Counted from the first letter of the stretch, positions 26,601 to 35,964 are shown. The stretch is DNA of 64,000 bases from CALKZN01 sp050633785 (GCA_050633785.1 JBOEHE010000021.1:114561-178560), one strand, 5' to 3'. The notes: a model not told the origin generated them from the sequence alone. Program-made: numbers and translations.

Positions 26601-27488
26601 ATGAATGCCACTTTAGGAGTAACTACCCTTGGATTATATCTCACAGCAATAATATTGCTGTGGTTTGACAACCTATGGACTGGCAAAGAGGAAAACGAGA
26701 GCGCTGAACGTTCACCAGACAGCTCAGCCAGAAACTCCAGTTCTTCTTCAAATTCAATAGTGCATCCAACTATCAAGCCTACCACATTGGGTTTTGCCGC
26801 TACAGTGCTTGGCGGTCTGGCGGTGCACTTCATTCTAGCAGCCCAGACTTCTTATGTGCAGCACAGTTTCAATTTCAGCGTAGCCAGTATGTCTCTGTGG
26901 ATCAGTGCCTTGGTGATTTTTATCTTTTTAGTCGGGACTCTGATACATCCAATAAAAAACTTGGGGTTGGTTGTACTGCCAGTCAGCAGCCTGTGTTTAC
27001 TGTTTGCCTTTTTCTGGGGAGATAACGTCACACTGGTATCGCAACAGACAAGTCTGTTTTATTGGCATATAGCTTTGTCAATTACAGGGTTCACTCTATT
27101 AGCTTTGTCAGTTTTACAATCTATACTGTTTGCCGTTCAGGAAATTTCATTTCGTCGGCACAAATCAAACCACCTGACCAAGTTGCTCCCCCCATTACAA
27201 ACCATGGAGCAGGTTTTATTCAAAATTTTATGGTTGGGCTTTAGCACCCTGACAATAGCCATCATTCTTGGCGCATTCTACAACTACCAGACAAAAGGCA
27301 ATTTCTTTTCATTCACCCACCATAATTTATTATCTTTTCTCGGCTGGCTGGCATTTGCCATTCTTTTATATGGACGTATCATTTATGGCTGGCGTGGCAT
27401 CCAAGCCGTCAAATGGACCATTGGAGGATTCGCCTTGATTGAATTGGGTTATTTTGGCAGCAAAATCATTTCTGAAATGGTGGCTTAA
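26601..27488 (+). CDS. CcsA/ResC-like cytochrome c assembly protein (YpjD-like)
   Basis: 295 residues with about eight membrane helices. The order of helices and the family pattern (WHIALSITGFTLLALSVLQSILFAVQE, later THHNLLSFLGWLAFAILLYGRIIYGWRG) match the CcsA/HemX-type family, whose YpjD branch is habitually encoded next to and divergently from ffh. CcsA proteins handle heme for cytochrome c maturation; the YpjD role is unproven. Unusual is a serine/asparagine-rich linker (SARNSSSSSNS) after the first helix. The divergent gap to ffh is 145 bp. Confidence 0.85.
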   Translation: MNATLGVTTLGLYLTAIILLWFDNLWTGKEENESAERSPDSSARNSSSSSNSIVHPTIKPTTLGFAATVLGGLAVHFILAAQTSYVQHSFNFSVASMSLWISALVIFIFLVGTLIHPIKNLGLVVLPVSSLCLLFAFFWGDNVTLVSQQTSLFYWHIALSITGFTLLALSVLQSILFAVQEISFRRHKSNHLTKLLPPLQTMEQVLFKILWLGFSTLTIAIILGAFYNYQTKGNFFSFTHHNLLSFLGWLAFAILLYGRIIYGWRGIQAVKWTIGGFALIELGYFGSKIISEMVA

Positions 27489-27514
27489 ACGCCCTGACTT
27501 ATCAAGCTACACTC

Positions 27515-28612
27515 TCATTCTAAAAGGCTTGCTAATGACGGCATCAGCAATTGCCCTCGCCAACCTTGACTAATGCGTGAACTATTCACATCACGCACAA
27601 ATGCTTCCACATCTTTGCGCGTCGCAAGAACCGCCTGTGCCACAGAGTGTTGTTGAGCAAAACTTGACACCTGTTTCATTAAGCTTTGACAAATTGACTT
27701 TTGTTCTGCATCAAAAGGTTGATATATCTGCCAGATCCTTCGCAAATTATCCTTGCTTGCAAACTCCACAGCTCGCTGAACAATCTGTTGGCTATTTTTG
27801 CGCATAAAAGGAATGGAATTTAATTTTGACCGCTGCAACACAGCCTCGCTCTGAGGCATTAAATCAGCCAGCTCATACAATTCTTTATCCTTAAGAATCC
27901 ACGTTCTTGGAATGTTCTTTTTTTGAGCTAGCTGGTCACGCCATGCTGCCAATGAAGACAAAAAGTGTTGATTAGCGGGTAATAGAGAACTGCCATTTAA
28001 ACGTTGATAAGCAAGATCAGGGTCGGCAGCATAATCTTCAATCGCATAAAATTGCTGAGTTTCTTCATTAAACCAATCCAGTCGACCATTTTCCTGCAGG
28101 CGTTTCTGAAAGTCTTTATACAGTTGCACCAGGTAAACCACATCGTTAACGGCATAATCAATCTGTTGAGCTTTCAAAGGACGTCGAGACCAATCTGTAC
28201 GAGTTTGTGACTTATCAAGTTCAACCCCGTATTCCTGCTGCAATATATTAGCGTACCCCACCTGCGCATCATTACCACAAAATGCGGCAGCTAACTGTGT
28301 GTCAAAAACAGGAGTTGGCAGACATCCTAATTGCTGGTAAATCACCTCAAAGTCTTGTCGGCAGGAATGAAATACTTTCACCACTCCGGTATTAGTGAGA
28401 ATATCGGCCAATGCGGATAAATCATCAAGTGCCAACACATCAATACAATAGGCTTGATCCCCAACAGCTATCTGCACCAGGCATAATTTTGCATAATATG
28501 TTTTTTCCCGCAAAAACTCTGTATCAATACCAATTGCAGGTTCCAAGGCGGCTGCTTCGCATACTTTCTGCAAATCTGACTGATCAGTAATTAATTTCTT
28601 ATCCAATTTCAT
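27515..28612 (-). CDS. rnd: Ribonuclease D
   Basis: 365 residues. A 3'-5' exoribonuclease in tRNA maturation. The DEDD exonuclease motifs are visible: IGIDTEFLREKTYYAKLCLVQ (Exo I), FHSCRQDFEVI (Exo II) and an Exo III region ending YAVNDVVYLVQLY. An HRDC domain follows (LSSLAAWRDQLAQKKNIPRTWILKDKELYELA, about residues 215-290). It converges on the CcsA-like gene, with only 26 bases between the stops, and is divergent from the mpl-side genes. Confidence 0.95.
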   Translation of the reverse strand: MKLDKKLITDQSDLQKVCEAAALEPAIGIDTEFLREKTYYAKLCLVQIAVGDQAYCIDVLALDDLSALADILTNTGVVKVFHSCRQDFEVIYQQLGCLPTPVFDTQLAAAFCGNDAQVGYANILQQEYGVELDKSQTRTDWSRRPLKAQQIDYAVNDVVYLVQLYKDFQKRLQENGRLDWFNEETQQFYAIEDYAADPDLAYQRLNGSSLLPANQHFLSSLAAWRDQLAQKKNIPRTWILKDKELYELADLMPQSEAVLQRSKLNSIPFMRKNSQQIVQRAVEFASKDNLRRIWQIYQPFDAEQKSICQSLMKQVSSFAQQHSVAQAVLATRKDVEAFVRDVNSSRISQGWRGQLLMPSLASLLE

Positions 28613-28688
28613 TGACTATCCAGATGGTTTTGTCGAACATACTATCATTACCAATCAATAAAGGCAGTAAACACCCACCCTTTTGTTT

Positions 28689-29195
28689 ATGGAAATTCTC
28701 TCCACAATACTAAAAATAGCATTTTTAAAGGCAAAACCTCAGGATTTGCCTTACAACATTCAATTGGCCTTGATCGCTCTACTAGGTTGCATAGCCACTT
28801 CTATATTGCAGGCAAGCGTCACTAATTTAAAAGTACTTCCAATAACGTTCTTCATTATGCAGTCGTTATTGTTTGCTGTTTTTTTATTTCTGTTACTTAA
28901 AGCCAGTAATAAAGCACCTCGCTATATACAATCCGCCACAGCCTTTTTCGCTGTACTGACTTTGGAGCAACTTATTGTCTACGTATTCGTCATGATGCCG
29001 AATGCAGCATTGTTCATTCTGATAGTTCAAATATGGAGCTTTACTGCACGCGCTCACATTCTGCGTCAGGCTCTGCAAAATTCTCTGGGAGCATCATTTT
29101 TCCTGTTATTTGCGATGACTATGTTGAATTACACCGTGATCGTGTCGCTGTATTTCGATATCCTTACCCCCTTAATAATGCCTCAAGCGCAATAA
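28689..29195 (+). CDS. Hypothetical four-helix membrane protein upstream of mpl
   Basis: 168 residues, not recognised. It has about four or five hydrophobic segments (LALIALLGCIATSILQA, ITFFIMQSLLFAVFLFLLL, AATLFILIVQIW-like and SFFLLFAMTMLNYTVIVSLYF) and short polar loops. It could be Yip1-like by topology only. I start at ATG 28689; a TTG two codons earlier is possible. The stop is one base before the mpl ATG, so the two genes are surely one transcript, though a link to wall recycling is inference. Confidence 0.7.
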   Translation: MEILSTILKIAFLKAKPQDLPYNIQLALIALLGCIATSILQASVTNLKVLPITFFIMQSLLFAVFLFLLLKASNKAPRYIQSATAFFAVLTLEQLIVYVFVMMPNAALFILIVQIWSFTARAHILRQALQNSLGASFFLLFAMTMLNYTVIVSLYFDILTPLIMPQAQ

Positions 29196-29196
29196 A

Positions 29197-30558
29197 ATGA
29201 AACTACATATTATCGGCATCTGCGGAACATTTATGGGCGGTATCGCCCGACTGGCCATCGAATTAGGCCATAAAGTCAGTGGCTCTGACCAGAATACATA
29301 TCCTCCAATGAGCACACAATTAGCCGATTTAGGCGTAAGCTTAAGCGATGGTTACCACAGTGACAATATCCCTGAGGATGCTGATATCATTGTTGTGGGT
29401 AATACAATCTCTCGAGGCAACCCTGAACTTGAATGGACTCTAAGCAACAACAAGGCCTATACCTCTGGCGCTCAATGGCTTTCTGAAAATGTTTTACGAG
29501 ACCGTTGGGTTCTCGCAGTTGCCGGAACCCATGGAAAAACCACAACCAGCAGCCTACTCACATGGATTCTGGAATATTGCGATTATCAACCCGGTTTTTT
29601 AATCGGAGGGGTTCCCGAAAACTTCGGACAATCAGCACGTTTGGGAAGCTCTAGTTTTTTTGTCATTGAGGCAGATGAATACGATACTGCATTTTCCGAC
29701 AAACGTTCAAAATTTGTTCATTATCACCCAAAAACTCTCATCATCAACAATCTTGAATTTGACCACGCTGATATTTTTGCGGATCTGGCAGCCATTCAAC
29801 AACAATTCCACCATTTGCTGAAAATCGTCCCTGAACATGGCCAGGTAATCTGGAATCAATCCCAAGACGCAATTAAAGAAGTTCTGGATATGGGATGTTG
29901 GTCACAGCACAAGAGCTTCAGTTTCAACCCTTCCAGCACAGGTACCGACTGGCAAATAAAAGGCTTAAACCCGGAAGCATCAGAATTTGAAGTCAATAAT
30001 CAAAATCAAGTATATCAAGGAAAATGGGAGTTGATTGGCCAACACAATCTTAACAATGCGATCAGCGCTATTGCAGCAGCTCATCACGTTGGGGTGCCAG
30101 TGGCCCAGTCTTGCGAAGCATTGCAACAATTCAAATCCGTCAAACGACGCCTTGAACTAAAGGCCAGCATCAATAATATACAGATATACGATGATTTTGC
30201 TCACCACCCAACAGCCATCGAATTTACCTTGCGCGCACTGCGCAATAAGGTAGGCTCTGAACGTATTATTGCTGTCATAGAACCGCGTTCAAACACAATG
30301 AAAATGGGGGTGCATAAAGCCGCTTTCCCCAAAGCAACTGAAGTGGCTGACATTGTCGCCTACCACCTTCCCTCAGGTCTNNCAGGTCTGAACTGGGATG
30401 GCAGTTTTTTAGAGAATGAACAAACCAAACTGTACCACTCGACAGATGATTTGCTGGCTTTTTTAGTGCAATCGGCTCAAGCGAATGACCATATCTTAAT
30501 GATGAGTAATGGTGGCTTTGAGAACATCCATAATCGTTTGATAATGGCTTTATCTTGA
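29197..30558 (+). CDS. mpl: UDP-N-acetylmuramate:L-alanyl-gamma-D-glutamyl-meso-diaminopimelate ligase
   Basis: 453 residues as given. Mpl reattaches recycled murein tripeptide to UDP-MurNAc in cell-wall recycling. Mur-ligase features are clear: HIIGICGTFMGGIARLA at the N-terminus, AGTHGKTTTSSLL (ATP loop, near residue 108), EADEYDTAFSD, NNLEFDHADIF, GQHNLNNAISAIAAA, and YDDFAHHPTAI in the C-terminal domain. Two unresolved bases at 30381-30382 lie within a probable 9-base duplication; the reading frame continues through them to the conserved HILMMSNGGF end, so the gene is probably intact and three residues too long. Confidence 0.95.
   Translation: MKLHIIGICGTFMGGIARLAIELGHKVSGSDQNTYPPMSTQLADLGVSLSDGYHSDNIPEDADIIVVGNTISRGNPELEWTLSNNKAYTSGAQWLSENVLRDRWVLAVAGTHGKTTTSSLLTWILEYCDYQPGFLIGGVPENFGQSARLGSSSFFVIEADEYDTAFSDKRSKFVHYHPKTLIINNLEFDHADIFADLAAIQQQFHHLLKIVPEHGQVIWNQSQDAIKEVLDMGCWSQHKSFSFNPSSTGTDWQIKGLNPEASEFEVNNQNQVYQGKWELIGQHNLNNAISAIAAAHHVGVPVAQSCEALQQFKSVKRRLELKASINNIQIYDDFAHHPTAIEFTLRALRNKVGSERIIAVIEPRSNTMKMGVHKAAFPKATEVADIVAYHLPSGXXGLNWDGSFLENEQTKLYHSTDDLLAFLVQSAQANDHILMMSNGGFENIHNRLIMALS
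30373..30390. other. Two N bases inside an apparent 9-bp tandem duplication
   Basis: The sequence reads TCAGGTCTN then NCAGGTCTG: two 9-base copies with the unknown bases at 30381-30382. If the Ns are G and T the copies are identical. Homologous Mpl proteins have a short loop here, so the extra three codons look like overlapping contig ends joined with NN. Confidence 0.7.
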
Positions 30559-30649
30559 TAAGCGAACACAATAATTTAAGCATAATAGTTTGCCTGAGCC
30601 ACTCTCATTTTGAACAGCATTCTATTTCGATAGAATACCTGAGGACTTC

Positions 30650-31489
30650 ATGACATTACATTCAACCAATAGACTAGCATACACCCCTGTATTGCTATTT
30701 GTTTCGGTATTAATCGCCGCCTGCGGTGACCAGAAGGAAATCAGCAAGGCTCAACCGGAAACAGATATTGAATCACACAGCACTGCGACTGAAAATGATA
30801 AAAACATTAAACCAACAGTCAAAGACACCACACTATCAGAACCTGAAACTCTCGCTCAAACTACGGTAGAAGCGACACCTGACAAGGCGACCGCTCCGGT
30901 AAATATAGTCAAGCAAAACGTAGAATATCGTGTAGGCACTCACTATGATGTCATTAGTGAGCCTATGCCAGTAACAACAGGCGATAAAATCCAGGTATCA
31001 GAACTATTCTGGTACGGTTGCCCACATTGCTTTTCACTTGAACCACATCTACTCGACTGGCAACAGAAAAAGCCAGCCAACGCAGAGTTTTATGAAATTC
31101 CTGCGGTATTTGGAAGCCAATGGGGTTTTCATGCTCAGGCTTTCTACACAATAAAAGCCTTAGGCATAAAAGAGCAAGCCCACCAAGAAATATTCAATGC
31201 GATCCATCTGCAAAAAAAACAAGTTAATACCTTTGACCAACTTGTTACACTGTTAGAGAAGTTCGGCAAAGACAGACATGCAATAGAAACTGCTTTCAAC
31301 TCATTCTCGGTGGATAATAATTTACGAAATGCAACTTTAATGAGTTCAAAATCAGGCGCAAATAGCGTTCCTGCCATTATCATAGATGGCAAATACCGTA
31401 CATCTGTATCTCAGGCCGGTGGCTACCAACAACTGATGGCTTTAATGAATTACCTTATCAATAAAGCCCAGGCTGAACGCGAAGGTTAA
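30650..31489 (+). CDS. DsbA-like thiol:disulfide oxidoreductase, lipoprotein
   Basis: 279 residues. The N-terminus is a lipoprotein signal: hydrophobic LLFVSVLIAAC with the lipobox cysteine near residue 25. A Thr/Glu/Lys-rich linker of about 75 residues follows, then a DsbA fold: VSELFWYGCPHCFSLEPHL contains the CPHC active site near residue 124 and SVPAIIIDGKY the cis-proline loop near 245. It should act as a periplasmic, lipid-anchored dithiol oxidase for folding of exported proteins. Normal DsbA is soluble and about 200 residues; the lipid anchor plus linker is the uncommon feature. Confidence 0.9.
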   Translation: MTLHSTNRLAYTPVLLFVSVLIAACGDQKEISKAQPETDIESHSTATENDKNIKPTVKDTTLSEPETLAQTTVEATPDKATAPVNIVKQNVEYRVGTHYDVISEPMPVTTGDKIQVSELFWYGCPHCFSLEPHLLDWQQKKPANAEFYEIPAVFGSQWGFHAQAFYTIKALGIKEQAHQEIFNAIHLQKKQVNTFDQLVTLLEKFGKDRHAIETAFNSFSVDNNLRNATLMSSKSGANSVPAIIIDGKYRTSVSQAGGYQQLMALMNYLINKAQAEREG

Positions 31490-31558
31490 CACCCTTGTTA
31501 TCTCTTAATTATTCAGAACCACCCTCTTTCTCTAATTACAACAGGATTAGCATACTCC

Positions 31559-32902
31559 ATGGTTGATGCCGTCATTCGCCCCAAAGGGCACTTAGATTTA
31601 TTATCACAACACGAAATTGAACTACTGAAACAGTCCAACTCCAATCAATTCGACATTGTTTTTCGTAACTGCGCTCTGGCTGTACTAAGCTGCGGCACAG
31701 AAGAAGACGACAGTCACGCTCTATTAAGAAACAATCCAGACTTCTCTATACGTTTACTTCGCTCGTCCAGAGGCATTTCCCTTGAACTGAAAAATGCCCC
31801 AGAGGCTGCTTTTGTCGATGGTGTGATCATTGCGGGTTTGCGCGACCACTTATTTTCCGTTTTACGTGACATAGTTTATATCCACCATCAACTTCCCAAC
31901 TGGGAACATCGCGGACTGTCAACGACCGACATGGTGTTTAATATCCTGCGTAATGCTCGTGCCCTTAAACCCAGGAAAAAACCCAACCTGGTCGTCTGCT
32001 GGGGAGGCCATGCTATCAGTGAGCATGAATATGATTATAGTAAAAAGGTCGGCTATCGACTCGGTTTACGCGGCATGGATATCTGCACAGGGTGCGGTGC
32101 TGGCGCAATGAAAGGCCCAATGAAAGGAGCTTTCATCGCTCATGGTAAGCAACGTAATAACCAAGGCCGCTACATAGGTATTTCAGAACCAGGAATCATC
32201 GCTTCTGAGGCTCCTAACGCTATTGTAAACCACCTCAATATTCTGCCTGACATTGAAAAACGCCTGGAAGCATTTGTCCGTATGGCACATGGCATTGTTG
32301 TATTTCCAGGTGGCGCTGGAACGGCCGAAGAAATTTTATATCTACTGGGAATATTGATGCACCCAGATAATGTCGATGTACCCGTTCCCCTGGTATTTAC
32401 CGGCCCCAGTAGTGCGAAGGATTATTTTGCAACTATGGACGAATTTATCCGCTCAACCATTGGCGAACAAGCCTCGCAATTTTATGAAATAATTATTGAT
32501 GACCCTGTCGCTGTGGGTCAGTACATGAAATCACGGATGCAGGATATATTAAAGAATCGCAGCCAGTCTGAAGATGCATTTTATTTTAATTGGCTGTTAA
32601 CTATCTCAAATGATTTTCAACAACCATTTGAGCCAAGTCATGAAAACATGGCTTCTCTGAATTTACATAAGGATCAAGACGCCAATGAGCTTGCTGCCAA
32701 TCTGAGGCGCGCTTTCTCAGGCATTGTTGCTGGCAACGTCAAAGAAAACACTATCAAAGCCATTCAGGAGCACGGTACCTTTAAGTTACGCGGTGACGCT
32801 GAAATCATGCAAAGGTTGGATGCATTATTGCACGATTTTATACAACAGAAGCGCATGAAAGTTTCCGGCAAGTACACACCTTGCTATGAAATTATTCAAT
32901 AA
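31559..32902 (+). CDS. ppnN: Pyrimidine/purine nucleotide 5'-monophosphate nucleosidase
   Basis: 447 residues, close to E. coli PpnN (YgdH, 454). The enzyme cleaves nucleoside monophosphates into base and ribose phosphate and is regulated by (p)ppGpp in E. coli. The central LOG-type domain contains VVCWGGHAISEHEY, CTGCGAGAMKGPMKGA and VVFPGGAGTAEEILYLLGIL (the GGxGTxxE motif). The family N- and C-terminal extensions are present (RLLRSSRGISLELKNAPE; FKLRGDAEIMQRLDALLHDF). It stands between two DsbA-fold genes with short gaps. Confidence 0.95.
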   Translation: MVDAVIRPKGHLDLLSQHEIELLKQSNSNQFDIVFRNCALAVLSCGTEEDDSHALLRNNPDFSIRLLRSSRGISLELKNAPEAAFVDGVIIAGLRDHLFSVLRDIVYIHHQLPNWEHRGLSTTDMVFNILRNARALKPRKKPNLVVCWGGHAISEHEYDYSKKVGYRLGLRGMDICTGCGAGAMKGPMKGAFIAHGKQRNNQGRYIGISEPGIIASEAPNAIVNHLNILPDIEKRLEAFVRMAHGIVVFPGGAGTAEEILYLLGILMHPDNVDVPVPLVFTGPSSAKDYFATMDEFIRSTIGEQASQFYEIIIDDPVAVGQYMKSRMQDILKNRSQSEDAFYFNWLLTISNDFQQPFEPSHENMASLNLHKDQDANELAANLRRAFSGIVAGNVKENTIKAIQEHGTFKLRGDAEIMQRLDALLHDFIQQKRMKVSGKYTPCYEIIQ

Positions 32903-32937
32903 AAACTGATTACCCCTGCAAACCCAGCACTCCCGTT

Positions 32938-33582
32938 ATGCCTGACAATCAAACCACACTTTACTATGTATATGACCCAATGTGCAGCTGGTGCTGGGCT
33001 TTTCAGCCAACTTGGGAACAACTTCAAGAACAGCTGCCTTCGTCAATCCAGATTCGCTACATTCTGGGTGGACTGGCTCCTGATACCAATCAACCTATGC
33101 CGATTCAAATGCAAGAGTCCATAGCAGGTATTTGGCAGCAAATTCAAGCAACCGTTCCTGGCACTCGATTCAACTTTGATTTCTGGCGGATTTGCCAGCC
33201 GCGCAGATCAACATATCCAGCTTGCCGAGCGGTTCTTGCTGCAGCGGACCTCAACCCCCAAAGTGAGGTCAAGATGATTAAAGCTATTCAATCAGCTTAT
33301 TACCTGGAAGCTAAAAATCCTTCAGATGATGAGGTTTTGGTAGAATTAGCCAGAAATATCGGTTTAGATGACGCTTTATTCCACCAATCTCTAAACAGTG
33401 TGTCCATACAGCAACGATTAGCGGATCATTTAACACACTCTCAAGCACTAGGGGCCAGAGGTTTCCCCAGTCTTTATCTTGAGCTATTCGACAAACAACG
33501 ATATCCAATAGGAATAGACTACAACTCTCCAAGTACTATACTTAAACATATACTTAAACAAATAACAGCCGCGACACACTGA
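32938..33582 (+). CDS. DsbA family protein (FrnE/COG3531-like)
   Basis: 214 residues with a thioredoxin-like DsbA fold. The active site CSWC lies in YVYDPMCSWCWAFQPTWE near residue 18, and ARGFPSLYLE near residue 177 supplies the cis-proline. There is no signal peptide or lipobox, so it is probably cytoplasmic, like FrnE-type isomerases. The substrate is unknown. It follows ppnN by 35 bases; a weak ribosome site precedes the ATG. Confidence 0.88.
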   Translation: MPDNQTTLYYVYDPMCSWCWAFQPTWEQLQEQLPSSIQIRYILGGLAPDTNQPMPIQMQESIAGIWQQIQATVPGTRFNFDFWRICQPRRSTYPACRAVLAAADLNPQSEVKMIKAIQSAYYLEAKNPSDDEVLVELARNIGLDDALFHQSLNSVSIQQRLADHLTHSQALGARGFPSLYLELFDKQRYPIGIDYNSPSTILKHILKQITAATH

Positions 33583-33617
33583 CGTGATCGTATATTCTCA
33601 GTTGTACTGTTCTTTAT

Positions 33618-34001
33618 TCAATCGACTCGCTTCACCGACGGTCTATCAAGCACAATATCGCGTTTGGACTCCACAATACCCGTCAACTTGACAATATCCT
33701 CTTCAGTAAAGCTAAAATCCCTCAAGGTATCTTCCAAGTGCACCTTCAAGCGGTCAAATTGTTTATCAGAAAAGCCTCTCTCAAGCAGGTATTTGTTCAT
33801 AGGACAAACGCAGTCACTATCCTGATGCGTCGCTCCTAACAGAAATGCCATTCCTTTTCGTTGCATTTCAAATAACTCCTCATGACAAAAACCATCGCAA
33901 TAAGGTGATAAATCAGCGTCATTGAGAAACCGCATAGTATAATCATCAGATATTAAGTCAACGGTATCAAAGCCCCCTATCTTTTTAAACACTTCTTCCA
34001 T
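33618..34001 (-). CDS. Truncated-hemoglobin-like protein lacking heme ligands
   Basis: 127 residues. The pattern follows group I truncated hemoglobins: VFKKIGGFDTVDLISDDY for helices A-B, FLNDADLSPY for the turn to CD, MQRKGMAFLLGA for helix E, GFSDKQFDRLKVHLEDTL for helices F-G and KRDIVL at the end. At the position where these proteins have the heme-binding proximal His (one turn before RGITxxHF), this protein has Leu (NKYLLERGF), and the B10 Tyr is Thr. It has four cysteines arranged CX3C and CXC, absent from normal globins. I infer a globin fold without normal heme binding, perhaps with a metal or redox site. Alternative: an unrelated helical protein. It stands alone. Confidence 0.55.
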   Translation of the reverse strand: MEEVFKKIGGFDTVDLISDDYTMRFLNDADLSPYCDGFCHEELFEMQRKGMAFLLGATHQDSDCVCPMNKYLLERGFSDKQFDRLKVHLEDTLRDFSFTEEDIVKLTGIVESKRDIVLDRPSVKRVD

Positions 34002-34308
34002 GATGCACTATTTTCCTGAAAAAAAAATCCATTTCTGGACCAACGCCTTCTGAAAATCAGTTAGTTTCGCTATCATGCTTGTACTACACACCTTATATAA
34101 TTCTAATACCCTCTTAAATAGTAGATTAAGTTAAAGCCATTACACTCTTTTATTCCTTATAATTTGTATTAAAAAAAAGAAAACACCCATTAATAATAAG
34201 AATGTATTTATTTTGCTTATGCCAGCATTGGCGTCATAAGCAAAATAAATGATATGGCTATCTTGATAGTATCAGTAAAGAGCAATGACTCAAGAAGTCG
34301 AGACATGT
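34002..34308. other. Intergenic region containing a long inverted repeat
   Basis: 307 AT-rich bases between the fadD-like stop and the globin-like start. Apart from the 16-bp inverted repeat at 34206-34250, I see only A/T runs and no gene. Confidence 0.5.
34206..34250. repeat. Perfect 16-bp inverted repeat
   Basis: ATTTATTTTGCTTATG and CATAAGCAAAATAAAT are exact reverse complements separated by 13 bases. It sits 59 bp past the stop of the acyl-CoA synthetase gene, so it may be its transcription terminator, but the stem is AT-rich and the T run is inside the stem. The centre has a smaller nested GCCA/TGGC dyad. Confidence 0.65.
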
Positions 34309-35964
34309 TTAACGCAAGTTTTTACGTAAAACTTTTCCCACATTTGATTTGGGCAGTTCATCAATAAAGCATATTTCTCGTGGGCGTTTATAACCAGTTA
34401 AGTTCTTTTGACAATAGTCCATCAATGCTTCAACACTCAGATCAGGGTCTGATTTCACAACAAATAATTTAACGACTTCTCCAGAAACTGGGTCAGTTTT
34501 GCCCACAGCTGCAGCTTCAGAAACACCCGGGTGTTGGCTAACCACATCATCGATTTCATTTGGATATACATTAAAACCTGATACCAGAATCATATCTTTC
34601 TTGCGATCGAGAATTTGAATATAGCCATCTTCATCGAAACAGGCATAATCCCCTGTCTTAAAAAAGCCATCATCCGTAAATGCTTCTTCATTTGCTTGTG
34701 GTAAGTTCCAATATCCTTGAGTCACCTGAGGACCTTTGGCACATAATTCACCGGGTTCACCGACAGCAACAGCAGCCCCATCAACATCTCTCATTTCGAT
34801 GAGCGTCGAGGGCAATGGCAATCCAATTTTACCATTATAGTGTTTTAAATCTGTAGGGTTGGCACTCAAAGCTGGCGCACATTCTGTCAGGCCATAAGCT
34901 TCGATTAAAGTAGAGCCTGTACGTTTTTTCCAATCACTGGCAACGTCAGTAGTGATAGCCATACCACCGCCCAAACTGAGCCGCAGTCGACTGAAGTCAA
35001 TTTGATCAAATCCCTCGGTATCCAAAAGCTTACGAAACAGAGTATTGACTGCAGTTATCACTGTAAATTTCTGTTTTTGCAAGATTTTCACAAAACCTTT
35101 AAAGTCCCTGGGATTGGTAATTAAAACGTTTTCACCACCCAAACTCATTACAATCAAAGCATTCGCAGTCAGGGAAAAAATATGGTATAGCGGTAAAGCA
35201 TTAATCACTTTTTCATGCCCATACTCTAATTGTATTGACAACCACTCACGTGCCTGCAACATATTAGCCAGCATATTTTTGTGGGTTAGAATAGCCCCTT
35301 TGGAAACACCAGTTGTGCCACCGGTGTATTGTAAAAAAGCAATATCATCCTGGTGTAATTCGGCATCCTTACAATTTTCGGCGGCTCCAGATGCCAAAGC
35401 CTGGTTAAATGAAATAGCCCCTTCCACAGTTATATTCGGCACCATTTTCTTGACATGCTTTAAAACGAAATTGATTAATACCGACTTCGGAAAATTTAGA
35501 CAATCACCAATTTGAGTTGAAATAACATGCTTTATACTAATTTCAGGCATAGCTTCATCAACTGTTTCAGCAAAGTTTTGCAAAAACAGCAATGTATCTG
35601 CACCAGAGTCATTCAATTGATGTACAAGCTCACGCTTGGTATACATTGGATCGACATTCACCACCACCACACCAATCCGCATTGCCCCAAATAAAGCAAT
35701 AGGATATTGCAGTATATTCGGCAGCATGATCGCCAAACGATCACCTTTTTTCATGCCTAATTGATTTTGCAGAAAATCACCAAACTGACGAGTTTTCTGT
35801 TCTAGCTCAGCAAATGTAAGACCAGTACCAAAGTTTGAAAAAGAAGGTCGATCAGAATACAAGTTAACTGTTTTAGTTAACATATCAACCACGGAATCAT
35901 ATTGAGTCAGGTCAATATCATGACTGACACCTTCAGGGTATGATTTAAGCCAAAATCGATTCAT
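34309..35964 (-). CDS. fadD: Long-chain fatty acid-CoA ligase
   Basis: 551 residues of the acyl-adenylate superfamily. The P-loop-like AMP motif is LQYTGGTTGVSKGAILTHKN near residue 215; the A5 motif is EAYGLTECAPALSANP; the A7/A8 hinge is KTGDYACFDEDGYIQILDRKKDMILVSGFNVYPNEID; the catalytic Lys is near the end in PKSNVGKVLRKNLR. Length and motifs match FadD, which activates exogenous fatty acids at the membrane. It is followed, after an inverted repeat, by unrelated genes, and it belongs by context to the beta-oxidation block upstream. The ribosome site is weak. Confidence 0.92.
   Translation of the reverse strand: MNRFWLKSYPEGVSHDIDLTQYDSVVDMLTKTVNLYSDRPSFSNFGTGLTFAELEQKTRQFGDFLQNQLGMKKGDRLAIMLPNILQYPIALFGAMRIGVVVVNVDPMYTKRELVHQLNDSGADTLLFLQNFAETVDEAMPEISIKHVISTQIGDCLNFPKSVLINFVLKHVKKMVPNITVEGAISFNQALASGAAENCKDAELHQDDIAFLQYTGGTTGVSKGAILTHKNMLANMLQAREWLSIQLEYGHEKVINALPLYHIFSLTANALIVMSLGGENVLITNPRDFKGFVKILQKQKFTVITAVNTLFRKLLDTEGFDQIDFSRLRLSLGGGMAITTDVASDWKKRTGSTLIEAYGLTECAPALSANPTDLKHYNGKIGLPLPSTLIEMRDVDGAAVAVGEPGELCAKGPQVTQGYWNLPQANEEAFTDDGFFKTGDYACFDEDGYIQILDRKKDMILVSGFNVYPNEIDDVVSQHPGVSEAAAVGKTDPVSGEVVKLFVVKSDPDLSVEALMDYCQKNLTGYKRPREICFIDELPKSNVGKVLRKNLR

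Noticed and set aside
35045..35515. 156-codon ORF antisense to fadD
   Set aside because: It is a shadow frame; fadD on the other strand has all catalytic motifs.
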